The notes beneath the pieces were generated by a model. The model was given only the letters and a program-made list of their open reading frames with translations, was not told the origin of the DNA and did no database searches. A stretch of DNA of 64,000 nucleotides from Dichetophora obliterata (lineage: Eukaryota > Arthropoda > Insecta > Diptera > Sciomyzidae): the NCBI GenBank assembly GCA_963920525.1, contig OY986438.1, positions 193,298,962 to 193,362,961 on the forward strand, read 5' to 3'. The position numbers and the translations under genes are program-made. Below are positions 21,213 through 32,179 of this stretch, one piece after another; the stretch's first letter is position 1, and every line of letters begins with the position of its first letter.

Positions 21213-21897
21213 GGGGAGAGTACACACCTGAATTTTCAAAAAATAATATTTTTTTATAGTGGTTTTTGTTCAAAAGACCTTAAAGAATCAATTTTGAATG
21301 ATATACAATTAGAAATAAGTTTCTATGTTAAATGGTGAATGTTTTAAATGCAGAGCGTCAAGGCCGTATAATCGGTGTTAAAAGCTTTAAAGCGCTTTTT
21401 CTAGAAATCACATTTTTTTGAGTTGGCGGGCGTGATAAAAAAAAACTACTGCACTGATCGTTCTGAAATTTTAATATGTTATTGTACACTTATAAGTCTA
21501 TAGATTAAATTACGGATAGAAAGATCGGTAAAGTATTTTTGGTTTTCAAGGGATTTGTTGGTCCAAAAAAACGGCTAATTTCGAAAAAATGCCGCCATTT
21601 TGTCAATTTTTGCCAAAAAATTCTTTAAGTTCATTCTATAGAGGCTTTGATGCTGATTAAAACCTCGTTATTTTTTTCAGACGTTCCAGTGAGCCAAAAT
21701 TACAATCAAAATTTTTTATGTTATTTTCAAAACCCTGCAGCAGCAAAAAACCACGCTTGAAAAATGCAAAAAAATTTTTTGTATACTATTTTTACATAAA
21801 AATAAATATGCCATGTTTCAATAAGATATTGACCCTTCCTTAAAAAACCTCCATTTTAAAAATTTCATCTTTGAAAAATCCAGGTGTGTCTGTCCCC
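21213..21897. mobile_element. piggyBac-like MITE with TTAA target duplication
   Basis: Starts GGGGAGAGTACACACCTGAA and ends CAGGTGTGTCTGTCCCC (inverted repeat, with further matches such as TTTTCAAA). It is flanked on both sides by TTAA (21209-21212 and 21898-21901). TTAA duplication is the signature of piggyBac transposition. 685 bp with no transposase frame, so non-autonomous. Confidence 0.8.
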
Positions 21898-22354
21898 TTA
21901 ATACATATCTTCCAGTGACAAAAAAATTCTTATTACCATCTGTTTTAGATCATTGCTCATCAAATTGTACAGTTATTTTATCGAAGTGAGAAAATGAATT
22001 TTGCCCATCTAGCATGTTTTACACGATTCACTGTGCGCAGGTGAAAAATTAATGTAAAAATTGCGCGATTTTTTCTAAAAATTTTTACATGGTTTGATAT
22101 ATTAGGATGAAAGTGCAAATTAAATAAAAAAATCCAAAATAATTCCTCAAAATATCATAAGCTTTCTCTTAATACCCATTTTGCTTAGTTTTATTTATAC
22201 ATAACAAAATATATAGCAAGTGTTTCGAGCCCTTTTTTAACTATGGATCCGTATAACTTCTGAATCAGCCATTATTTATTTTCATATTTGTAATTAGAAG
22301 ACCATAATTCATATGTTCAGGAAAAAAAAATTTATTTTAGGTTAATATTAAATA

Positions 22355-22430
22355 TTCCAAAAAAGCATATCGTCGCTACGTCAACAAATTACCTTTTTTG
22401 TTGGCGCTGCGATGATAAGCTTTTTTGGAA
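22355..22430. repeat. strong hairpin with TTCCAAAAAAGC arms
   Basis: 22355-22376 pairs with 22409-22430 with 20 of 22 positions complementary, and the inner CAACAA/TTGTTG also pairs. A second short palindrome (CACTTTAGTAACTAAAGTG) follows at about 22431-22449. Related GCGCAGCGACGATAG is at about 22671. Function unknown. Confidence 0.65.
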
Positions 22431-22699
22431 CACTTTAGTAACTAAAGTGTATTCCAAATAAAGTGTTTTCAGTACCTTTTCAGCAGGAGAGCAAAAAACT
22501 GATTTTTTTAGAGCATTTCTAGTACTGGGAGCACATATCTGTTTTTGATCACTTCTAAACCAAAAGATATATAAAAAACGGCAAATGCATAAATCTGGTC
22601 AATATATTGTGTTAATAATATATATGCGATAAAAAAAAATTTACAAAAACCACACAACTGCTTTTGTTCGCGCAGCGACGATAGTCAAAAATATATGCA

Positions 22700-23610
22700 T
22701 GCAGTAACAACCGGAAGTGTGGTGCCATTCGTTATCATTACCAAAATCGCAACCACCACTAGTAACAATTTTCATAGAAATCCCTATGCGTTTTTAGAAA
22801 AAATACACAAAGAAGCAACACTGCAAACTGTCAAACAAATGCACGGTTGAACAAACAAGCGGAAATTCCTTTTCAAAAGAATGAATATTTAATTAAATTT
22901 TTTGCCTTTTGCAACACAATTCATGGTAATTCAAAGCAATTTATTTTTCCATCATAATCCGCAGCACTTCCGACGTTTTTCCACTGTCTGCCGCGCACAA
23001 TCTGCAGCGCACGACTTGCTGTCAACCGAAGCATGCCATCTCGCTCGCACTTTCGGCAACGAATAGGCGCCGCAATGGTCGCGTCTTCCAGTTCCGCCAG
23101 CAACGTAACGGAAGTCAGTATTTTATAAAAATTTTAATTTTCGCGCTTTCTAATTGAAAAAATTTGTATACACACGGCAAGAGTGAAATTTCCTCAATAA
23201 ATTGATATAGATTTTATGCGAATCTATTGAAAAAACTTACATGAATTTTACGAAAGAATGCGCCAACAAAGACGAACGAACGAACGCTGCACACAAAAAC
23301 ACAACAAATTGACAAACGAAACAAGATTCAAGATTTCAACCATTTCTTCATGTTCGGTGTTCTTCGTCGTTGTTGTTGTAGCTGTTAGTGCTTGCTGTTG
23401 AAGAGCTGCTTTTGCAGTAGCTGCGACGTCGACTGCTTCATGTTTTTTCAGTGTTTTTGCAGTAAACATGGCGAAGTTGTGTGTTCAGTGGATGAAAAGG
23501 GAATATTATTATTAAAGGCCGATATTGCAGTTCAACTGTGTAGAAATGCAGTTGTGCGAAAAGGAATAACATTAGCTCAGTCTACAACCGAGCACGTTAT
23601 TTAAAATTTT
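22700..23610. promoter_or_regulatory. less AT-rich island with three ETS/GABP-type motifs
   Basis: This stretch is visibly richer in G+C than its surroundings. It contains ACCGGAAGTG (22710-22719), CACTTCCG (22965-22972) and ACGGAAGT (23108-23115), all matching the ETS-family CCGGAAGT core. A GTT-rich tract (23365-23385) encodes poly-Thr or lies in an untranslated leader. It could be a promoter plus first exon of a gene whose other exons lie elsewhere. Small frames on the minus strand (23103-22921, 23469-23248) might be coding but lack support. Confidence 0.3.
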
Positions 23611-24439
23611 ATTTTAGGTTATTGCTAGTCGTATTATTATTTATTGCAAGGTGACTGTAATGACTTGATTAAATTGTTTTGGTGGAAATGGTTCTTATAA
23701 TCATTTTGAACAAGAGGTAAAGGCAAATTTTTAAACATAGCAAGAGCAATATGTGCTAAAAGAGGTGGTGCTGCACAAGTGGTAAGAAAAATTTTATTAC
23801 AATTTGCGAGTAAAAAAAATTTAAAAACTGGAATTCCAATCGCTGCACTGGGTTTGGTTTTGATCAATCTAGGAGGACAAAAGTACAAAAACACTTGCAA
23901 AAATTTCCTTTCTAGGAGCCGTGTGAAAAGTTTGAAAACGATTGCTTAATCCGATATACTTACAACGGCTGACTTAAAATGGTGCTTTCTGTGTTTTTTA
24001 AAATTATTTCAAGCTCCAAGATAGCAGTTTTTTGTATTAAGTGTGCTGGTAAAAGTTATTAACTTTTGAACTTTTTTTGTTATGGAAAACCTTTTGTGGA
24101 GGTATGAAGATTATTTTAAAATTCAATAAGTTGCTTCATAAATCGAAGTTTTACTTAAATTAGCGATGGAAAGTAAGGCACGACTACGATTTCCAAGACG
24201 CACAGTGATACAAGAGGGCATGCTAGACTGAATTAATTTGAAATCAAATTTTTCAATTCTGAGCATGTAGAACACTTAAAAAATATCCACCGACCTCCGG
24301 AATAATTTTTATTTACCACTGCTTTCTACAAAAAATTCTAAAAAATTCTTGAAGTACCCCAAAAACGATGTTTTTAAAATTTTTGTTGATAAAAAAAATA
24401 AATGGCCATTTCAGGCCTTGGAAGGACTTTGACCTAGCT
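23611..24439. other. no feature seen
   Basis: AT-rich. An open run on the minus strand (23900-23637) has no family resemblance and a composition like its surroundings. Confidence 0.4.
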
Positions 24440-24703
24440 TCTATTGATCAATTGTGTTGTGCGTGTTAATGACCGAGAACTGGACTTACGTATTTAATGC
24501 AGACTCCGAACGGCTTATGTTCTCAAGAAGCTTATATGGCAATTTTTACTCTCTGAGGTTTGCCATTGTCTGCAGAGAGGTGACGACCGAACAGAAAAAT
24601 TAATTCAATAGAAAAACTTTCTGTCTGAGCTGCAATTGAACCCGGGCTACCGCGGTTCTTTAGCTAAGGGTCCACGCACTCTACCCACTAGGCTACGACC
24701 GCC
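24440..24703 (-). mobile_element. tRNA-derived SINE
   Basis: Read on the minus strand, the head resembles a tRNA gene: GGCGGTCGTAGCCTAGTGGG with an A box (24684-24695) and a B box GGTTCAATTGC (24632-24642). The body then carries GCCATATAAGCTTCT and CCGTTCGGAGTC (24502-24513), a core segment shared by many insect SINEs. RNA polymerase III would start at the head; LINE enzymes mobilise such elements (known). The tRNA part no longer folds into a proper acceptor stem, so it is not a tRNA gene. Confidence 0.8.
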
Positions 24704-24746
24704 ATTTTGCAGTTATATTTAATTATAATTTTGAAATATTTCATAT

Positions 24747-25166
24747 GAGGCTATTCAGACTTGCCTCAAATGAGGCGATTACTTGCCTCATTTTGACATA
24801 AGTTAGCTATCAGGTGTTCACACACAAACTATTGCCTCACTTTGAGGCTGCATCATTTTGGCGTTTATTGTTTTTTTTTCGTTTGTTTTCTTTTCATTTA
24901 TGAAATGCTCAAGTTCTTACAATTAAAAGAATATTTATTTGCGAACAACAATGAATAAACAAAATTAATTCGCCCCAGAACAAACTAAAAAGAGCAAAAA
25001 TTTCAACATAACAATTTTCACTCTGACGTATGTCAAAATGAGTCGCAAAATTTTTAAAAAAATTCTTGCCTCACGTAACATTTCACCTGCCCGCTTTTCC
25101 CTTCGCCTGTAGACGTCAAAATGAGGCAAGTGAGTCGCCTCATTTGAGGCAAGTCTGAACAGCCTC
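24747..25166. mobile_element. 420-bp MITE with ~50-bp terminal inverted repeats
   Basis: The left end is GAGGCTATTCAGACTTGCCT and the right end is its complement (..AGGCAAGTCTGAACAGCCTC). The arms match for about 50 bp (GCCTCAAATGAGGCGA, TTGCCTCATTTTGAC). GCCTCA motifs recur inside. Non-coding. No target duplication was resolved. Confidence 0.8.
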
Positions 25167-25822
25167 TAATATCCATAGCAGAATAACCAGATAGATGCAC
25201 TTGAAATACGCTCTCTCAGACAACAAAACAATAACAAATGCGTAATTAAACATCAAAATGAGCTGCTTTGAAAATGTTATCAATTTTTACTTACTTATTT
25301 ATTAAGTTTTGACAATGGATTTTCTGGACTGCCTATAACTTCCTATTTTATCAGCACGATAAAATTAGCAAACAATCGTCGATTTTATTAAATAAGTTTT
25401 AGGTTTTCCAACAGCAATTTCACTTGTCAAAATATATTTTGACAGTTTAAATCAACCGTACATAGCTACACCAATAAATTGCTTACTACACAATCGAAAT
25501 AAGTAATCGAATGAAAATTATATCAAAAGTAAACTTTCTTTTGCTTCATTTAAGGAAAAACTACAAATAATTATGTATTATATCTTAAAATACGGCTCAT
25601 TTTATGAAATTTTTAAGATTTTTGTTTAGTTTTTTTACAAGTTCATACATAAAATCTGGGTACTGAATTGATTTATACGGTTGTAAGTAAATTATACATT
25701 CCTATGACTGAACAAATAAACATAAATTGTCAATAGTGACATTATAGCTACTCCAATGTTTTGTTCTATCTCGTTTTTTGCTCTCTGAATTGCATCTACC
25801 TGGTTATTATGCCATGCCTAAA

Positions 25823-25939
25823 GCGGAGTACACATTAGCGACCATGAGTGACACTCATGCTCTAATTCTCTCGTCATTCACAGAAATTTTTGTGGTTGAA
25901 TTTTTGAGTGTCACTCAGGAGTGTTAATGTGTACCCTGA
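25823..25939. mobile_element. short MITE with ~32-bp inverted ends
   Basis: The left arm is GGAGTACACATTAGC..TGAGTGACACTC and the right arm GAGTGTCACTCA..GTTAATGTGTACCC. About 117 bp, the arms covering more than half. No coding capacity. Confidence 0.6.
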
Positions 25940-26506
25940 TTTATATCAAAAAAAGTTAAAAATTGGCATACTTCATGATTAAAATATTTTTGTTTTGAAA
26001 TAAAATAAGTTCAATAACGCATCTTTTAAAGTGTTGGCGCTATAAAACGGTATACAGTAGAGACTCATAAAAATTAACCCGTTTGTTTTTGGGCCTGTCA
26101 ACTTTTGTGAATTATTGACTTTTTAAGGACAATAGTTTCATTTAAAAAGTACTATATTTTTTACATAAATTTACATGAAATTATAAAAAGCAATGTATTT
26201 AGAAACATATTCTATAACATATGTATGTTTAATTGATATTTCAGAATTTTTTCATACGTATTTCATGCAATGGCTTATAAGATACAATAAATAGTTATAA
26301 CAAATGCATTCGGATGGCACTTAATTAGTTGTTTTACTAGTAAAATAATCTGCAACCTTTTTTTTCCATTTCATTATTTTGCAATAAGGTTTGATTAAAA
26401 TTTTTATGTTTTATTAAAATGGTATTTCACTCTTTTTTAACTTATAAAAAGAACAACAACCAAAATATGGCATTAAAAAATATTAAAAAATTCTTCGTAT
26501 TTGTCG

Positions 26507-27877
26507 CCTCAAAATAAAGTGTACATTTTTTTTGGCGAAGAGTGGTGAAGTCTTAAAGTAAACAATTTACCGTTTTCTTTTTAAATATGTTTTAGAGTTG
26601 CGTCTTAAGCTTTGCTTTACTAATTGCTTTTATTCCTGATTCAATTTCGCTCGGAAAAGACTTTCTTTTATGCATGCATTTATTTTTCAGAAAATGGTTA
26701 GACAAACCTGTCTCGATAATCGCAAGCTTGTGATAAATTTTTATAAAGAGGGGAAAACATTGCGCGAAATTGGTTCCATTGTGGATAGAAGCCGCAACAC
26801 AGTAAAAAAAAATATTGACAAATATGAAAAGGATATAATTTTAGAAAATCGTGCTAAATCTGGCAGACCTAAGAGACTTAACGAGTCTGAAATACGATCC
26901 ATTGTTAGAAATGTAAAAAAAAAAAATCAACCGAAAGTTCCGTTAAAAAAGCAGAGGACATCACACCTGGTGCCAACGATAGCGCCAGCACAATTCGTCG
27001 AGCACTACATGTTAGTGGCCTACATGAAATAGCTCAAAAAAATGAGCCCGTGAAATGAAAAAAAAAAAATCAAAAACAACGCCTTCAGTTTGCTCAAAAA
27101 TATAAAAATAAGGATATTTCATTCTGAAACAACATAATTTTCAGCGACGAGAGCAGATTTTAAATTTTTGTAAGAAAAAACCGGTAAAAATTTGGAAGAA
27201 CAAAAATAAAGAATTGTTCGGTGATGGTATGTGGATGTATGGCAGCGAATGGAGTAGGAAATTTGGTATTTATAGAGACCACTATGAATAAAACAGACTA
27301 CCTTAATATTTTAGAAGAAAATTTGCCATCCAGCGTTGAGAAGTTGTGATTGGATCGAACTTGGGTCTGTCAACAAGACAATGAACCCAAGCACACAGCA
27401 AAAATAGTGAAGGAATGGCTTCCTTACCACACGCACAAGCAATTGGATCATCCTCCGCAGTCACTGGACCTTAATCCCATCGAGCATTTGTTGCAGCATC
27501 TCGACTGGAAAATCATGAGAAGAGTAATCAGTATGAAGGACAGCATAAAACAATTTTAATGGAGGAATGGCAAAAAATTTCGTCCGAAATAACTTTGCAA
27601 GCTGTGATAAAAGCAAAAGAAAGGCAAACAAAGTAGTGATATTCAAAGTTTGTGTATTTAATTTTTTACTGTACACTTTCTTTTGACGTTACGATTAGTA
27701 TTTTGAGTTTCTGTTGAATTTTTTTTGTTGTTGTAAGATATTTGTTGTTTTTTTTTTATAAATTGGGAAAAAGGTTACAGATCACTTTAAAAAAATCTTA
27801 AAACTTTAATCAAACAGTATAGCAAAATGCAAAATTTAAAACATAAATCCCAATCGTGCTCACTTTCTTTTGACGCT
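26507..27877 (+). mobile_element. Tc1-like transposon remnant
   Basis: A transposase pseudogene (26694-27636) lies between matching end motifs. The left motif is CCTCAAAATAAAGTGTACAT (26507-26526). On the right are GTACACTTTCTTTTGACG (27671-27688) and a second copy, TGCTCACTTTCTTTTGACGC (27858-27877). Two repeats at one end suggest the IR/DR architecture of some Tc1-like elements. An outer left copy was not found. Confidence 0.65.
26694..27636 (+). pseudogene. Tc1-like DD34E transposase, frameshifted
   Basis: The first 110 residues are intact: paired-like DNA-binding region (RKLVINFYKEGKTLREIG, then SGRPKRLNESEIRSIV). A shift follows. The catalytic parts are in other frames: NNIIFSDESRF (first Asp), NGVGNLVFIETTMNKTDYL, WVCQQDNEPKHTA (second Asp) and PPQSLDLNPIEHL (Glu). 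Spacing between the last two fits the DD34E Tc1 group. At least three frame breaks make it inactive. Confidence 0.85.
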
Positions 27878-27899
27878 CGCAGTATATGCGTAAAAACGG

Positions 27900-28289
27900 A
27901 AAATTTTGTAAAATATTTTAGGAAATAAAATAAAATTATATCTACTTTAAGCCCAGGAAGTGCCAAGGTGCGCAACTTGAAAAATCTAGTCAAAGCAAAG
28001 GCTCACTTTTTATGCATTTCACTCAATGTTCTACAAAAACCTTATATGGGCATTTCCACAAAAAAGGCTACCGTGACCAGCAATTTACACAAATGCAGTT
28101 TTTCTTTTTCGTAAATGTTTAGTAAACGTTTCGTAAACTTTTTTGTTTTAGTAAAAATGGAAGGCTAAAGATAATGAAGAAATGGTTGAGTCAAGTTAAG
28201 AAAAATATATTAAATTTGTTTTTTAATTACTAAATTATATAATTACTTAACTACTTAATTACTTAATTACCTTATGCACAACAATGGAA
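27900..28289. other. no gene seen
   Basis: AT-rich; contains a short TACTTAATTACTTAATTAC simple-repeat stretch near 28240-28270. Confidence 0.4.
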
Positions 28290-28680
28290 AAATTTGAAGC
28301 GTCCGACACGAAACGTCCGAACAAACAGAATTATTTACTGTGACCACACTATGCGCTTAATAAAGATGACGCATGACTTTTCTGAAAGCTTGTTAAATTA
28401 ATAAAAAATATTGTCTTCCGACATTTTTGTATAGCTAATAAATTCGCAGATCTAGGCATAGTATGAAATTGGTCCGAAAAGGACTTCCGTTTCGTGAAAC
28501 GTCCGAACGCATATTTAAAATAAAAATTTTGTTCCAAATTTAAGTTGAATAAAAATTTTAAAATATTTTTCTTATACCAATAGATAGCATTTTGATAATA
28601 TACACCTTTCCCAAGTATATCTCTGGATCGTATTAAAAATGTTTAAAAGAAGCGTCCGAATGAAACGTCCGACACGCTGG
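28290..28680. repeat. cluster of CGTCCGA motifs
   Basis: CGTCCGA occurs at about 28299, 28313, 28499, 28651 and 28665, mostly as GCGTCCGA or AAACGTCCGA, two of the sites being close pairs (CGTCCGACACGAAACGTCCGA and CGTCCGAATGAAACGTCCGA). In such AT-rich DNA this is not expected by chance. It could mark the ends and centre of an unrecognised repeat. Confidence 0.5.
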
Positions 28681-28889
28681 AAATATCCATGTGTATGTAT
28701 ATTTTTCGTATTTTCAATATTTTTTGTAATATTAAAATGGATGCTTTGAGCAATTTGTATTACTATAAGCATCAACTTATTTTAAATTTTGTCTATCAGT
28801 TGTTTCAAAGTCTAATATAAACAGCAAATTATTTTATTTCAGATGGTTTCTGACGGTTATCAGATCGACATCACTTGCTTGCAGTTGGA

Positions 28890-29150
28890 CAAAAACGTTC
28901 TACAAAACAGCTTATATCTCCACCATTATTTAAACTTGCGTTGATAATAAGTGTCGTACATTTCCACGCCAAAAAATAAATGAAACAAAAAAAATAACCA
29001 ACAATTTAGTAATTTAAAAACTTTAACAATAATAATTTTTTATTAAGCCGCCTACTTACGGCCTTACAAATTCGTTCTATAAAACAGCTTATATCTCCAC
29101 CATTTTTTAAATTTTCTCTGTTAATATGATATAATCGTGCATTTACAAGA
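28890..29150. repeat. direct duplication around CAGCTTATATCTCCACCAT
   Basis: CGTTCTACAAAACAGCTTATATCTCCACCATTATTTAAA (28896-28934 region) recurs as CGTTCTATAAAACAGC.. at about 29072, followed in both by a GATAATA/GTGC segment. A local tandem duplication of about 176 bp. (Both strings are given in shortened form.). Confidence 0.6.
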
Positions 29151-29321
29151 ATAGGAAAAGAAAACAAAGATTTAAACAAACAATTTAATATGTAAAAATT
29201 TTACCAATACTTATATTAAAAACTTTAATGTTTAATTTGTGATTAACAGCAAGAACAACTTCTTCCGAGCTTCAATAAAAGTCAAAAAATGTTTTTATAG
29301 TATTTATTTAATGTAGTTTTG

Positions 29322-29385
29322 TGTGTATATATATATATATATTTGGCAAACATATACTCCTTATATACATATATATGTTAATGCA
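29322..29385. repeat. TA/TATATG microsatellite
   Basis: A run of TATATATATATATATAT near 29324-29342 followed by ATATACATATATATG. Simple repeat. Confidence 0.8.
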
Positions 29386-30269
29386 CAATATATGTTTATT
29401 TATAACTCTTTCATTATTTATTCTCTAATTTTATAAACTTTTATCTCTCAGTCGTATATATATACTATACAGCAGACAATATTTTATAATTTTTTTTTGT
29501 AATACCAGCTTTTTATTTTTAGTACTAGTTGATAAACTTAAATAATTGCTATTAATAGCTTGTAACTTCATAATTATTTCAAAGTTTCGAACTTTCTTAA
29601 GAGAGATTAACACTTATATTAAATATGTTTTTAAAATTATTTATGTATATTATAACACAAGTTTTTCGCTTATCATAACAAAAGTTTTATTGGCAATTAC
29701 TTATGAATATTTATTTTGTTGACTTTAAAAAATACATTGTAACGGTTTGTGAATTCTTTAATCTATCCTGGCCCGGTAACCGATCATGTGCACCAAATTC
29801 GCTGAATTTTAAATAGTGCTTATTAGACTTAGCAAGATAAATTTTAAATTTCAAAGAAAAGAGATGGTGACTTTTGTGATTGATTTTGTACACAAATCCT
29901 TTGATTTACTTTAAGCTGCAAATCGAGTGGGGCTATCTTTTATAAATCGGCCTTACAAAAATGTCTTTCTGAAATGAAGAATAATTTTTTGATTTGATTT
30001 GAAGGGAGATTTTTGCAAGGCTTATAAACTTTAAAATTTTCAAATTTTTACTTTTCTGTGTGAAACTATTTCTAGTGTTCATCTCCATCGACTGTCTAAA
30101 TTTATTACATAATTTCTTTCTCTATAATTAAAAACAAAATATATTTTTGTATTATATGCAGTGCCTTGAAAAACAAAATTTGTTTGCTTAGGGGCGATTT
30201 ATATAAAAAATTTACTATGTATTAAAATACATATATAATAAGTTAATTTTTTTTTAGATTTAATTAGGT

Positions 30270-30360
30270 CGACTCAAAATAAATAAAACTTCATTGCATA
30301 GCGCTAGGACACAATGGACTTAGACGAAATCCTTGCAAATTTGGTTTTTATAAATTGATT
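30270..30360 (+). repeat. probable LINE 3' UTR remnant
   Basis: AGGACACAATGGACTTAGACGAA (30306-30328, two parts) resembles AGGACACAATGGAACTAGAGACGAA in the 3' UTR of the LINE at 9.1-11.8 kb (there at about 9131-9155). The similarity is short and no tail repeat follows. Confidence 0.4.
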
Positions 30361-31242
30361 AAAAATAATATAAACTTATTAAACGAATCATAACTGTTAT
30401 CGTATCGTATCATCATTGAATCATATGCTTTAGCGAAGTGCTTATTACTGAAATTACCGGTTGGGCCAAAATCGGTTAAGTATACACAATTTTTATACTT
30501 GCAGAAATTAAAACAATAACATAATATTGGAATACTTTTATACTTGAAGAAATTTGAAATTTTTATAAATAATATATACTAGTATACAATTTATAAACGC
30601 AGACATTAAGAGTTGTGTTAGTATTAATCCTTGATCAGGATTGATTGACTAAGCCAAATAAGAATTTTTTAGTTTGTTGAGTTATAAGATGCGAATGTTT
30701 TTATGTTATAAGTTAAAAGTTCTACTGGTGGCACTTTAATATTAGTGAAAAAATTAGTCTTTGAAACCGAAGGAAGACATTAATCCTGATAAGTAAAAAT
30801 TAAGCAATTGCTTTTTCTTAATATCTCCAAGCAATTTCTTAAATGTTTTCATGTGTCAGCAACATTTTCATCATTATAACTTTATCTTACTATCTACAAG
30901 CAATTTCTTACAAGTAAATGCTTGAGTGCTTTATCGTGACATTTCAAGAAAAAGCAAATGCTTGGTTTTTTCATATGGCTTATTAATTTTTACTTAGCAA
31001 AATACTGGAGATAGCGAATTGTATAGAAAGTTATAAAAAATTTATTGACATCACAAATTAAAAATGCCAAAACTGTTGTTAAAAATATTTCGTTTATTTA
31101 GTTGTATCTACTGGTTACTTGATCAATATATTCTGATTTCAATTAACTTGTTTTTAAAAAATTCTCAAATTAAATTTAAAAGAGCTGTATAGAAATTTTA
31201 AATTTCAGAGTATTAAACAGAAATTTAAATATTTTCATTTTA

Positions 31243-31481
31243 GGGCCAATTTTTGAGTGCGGGCTTAAACTCTAGTCCAATTAAACTGAGGTTAACTCAC
31301 CAAAATTGGACGTTTAAACTCGGTTCAAACAAAAAAGAAACACATTATATGATAATTTAAGTCAATTTAACTTCAACGAATACGAAAATATCTTGTTAAA
31401 CCGAGTTTAAACGTCCGATTTTGGTGAGTTAAGTTAGGCTTAATTTGACTTAAGTTTAAACTCGTTCTGAAAAACTGGCCC
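31243..31481. mobile_element. Harbinger-like MITE with TTA target duplication
   Basis: The left end is GGGCCAATTTTTGAG and the right end CTGAAAAACTGGCCC, inside which long matching arms occur (CAAAATTGGACGTTTAAACT / AGTTTAAACGTCCGATTTTG). It is flanked by TTA on both sides (31240-31242, 31482-31484). TTA/TAA duplication and GGGCC-type ends point to PIF/Harbinger. 239 bp, non-coding. Confidence 0.8.
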
Positions 31482-31670
31482 TTAAAAGATTTGAGTAATA
31501 CTTGGTTAAACTTTTTTGCTCGTGAACTGGTGAACTCTGCCCTATCGAACCAAAAGCCAGATATGCTTTAACACTTTGACATACAACTTCACCTTTTTGC
31601 CCCTACTACTTTCAGTACTGAGTTCCGAAATTTTTTTTTTACTCAGTCAAATATTTAGATGTGAATAAAT

Positions 31671-31891
31671 CAGCCCTATCATGAATAATTTTTCACGCGG
31701 AATCGGAAAAGGGAGTTTTCATTTTTTAGATAAAGCTTAAGAATATTTTGGAAATTTTTAATGCAAATTTGTTGATAAACCGTTGATGACCAAGTTTGCA
31801 TTAAAAATTTCCAAAATATTTTTAAGCTTTGTCTTAAAAATTAAAACTCCCTTTTCCGATTCCGCGTGAAAAATTATTCATGATAAGGCTG
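31671..31891. mobile_element. foldback MITE, CAGCCC family, copy 2
   Basis: A 221-bp hairpin starting CAGCCCTATCATGAATAAT and ending with its complement. Both arms carry GGAATCGGAAAAGGGA as in copy 1 at 982-1199. The arms are nearly identical over about 100 bp, with a short loop around CGTTGATGACCAAG. AAT stands on both sides. Confidence 0.88.
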
Positions 31892-32179
31892 AATCCTGGT
31901 TTATAACAATACAATTTTTTGAGTGTGTCAACATGTTTTATTAAGTTTGGTGTTTATTAGTCGAATAGAAAATTGTGAATTGTGAAATCTTGCGTGTGCA
32001 ATAGTAAATACGTAAAGATTACGAATTTTCGTTAATAACCTTAGCAAGAAAAATACTTAACATAAAGGTGAGTTTAACTTTTTCAACAAAATATGCGCAC
32101 TTTTATGTTTTTTTTTTTCAGATAAAAATGCTACGTGGAACCGTTTATCTAAACTGTTTATCTAAACGTGAAGTCGGTG

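Noticed and set aside
23637..23900. 87-codon minus-strand frame
   Set aside because: No recognised domain, no splice-site support and local composition is not coding-like.
24632..24703. tRNA gene on the minus strand
   Set aside because: The A and B boxes are present, but the 3' half does not close an acceptor stem and SINE core sequence follows directly. It is the head of a SINE.
26053..26110. pogo-like terminal motif (ACAGTAGAGACTCATAAAAATTAACC)
   Set aside because: Only one end was seen; no mirrored end or transposase was found. (Motif given for location only.)
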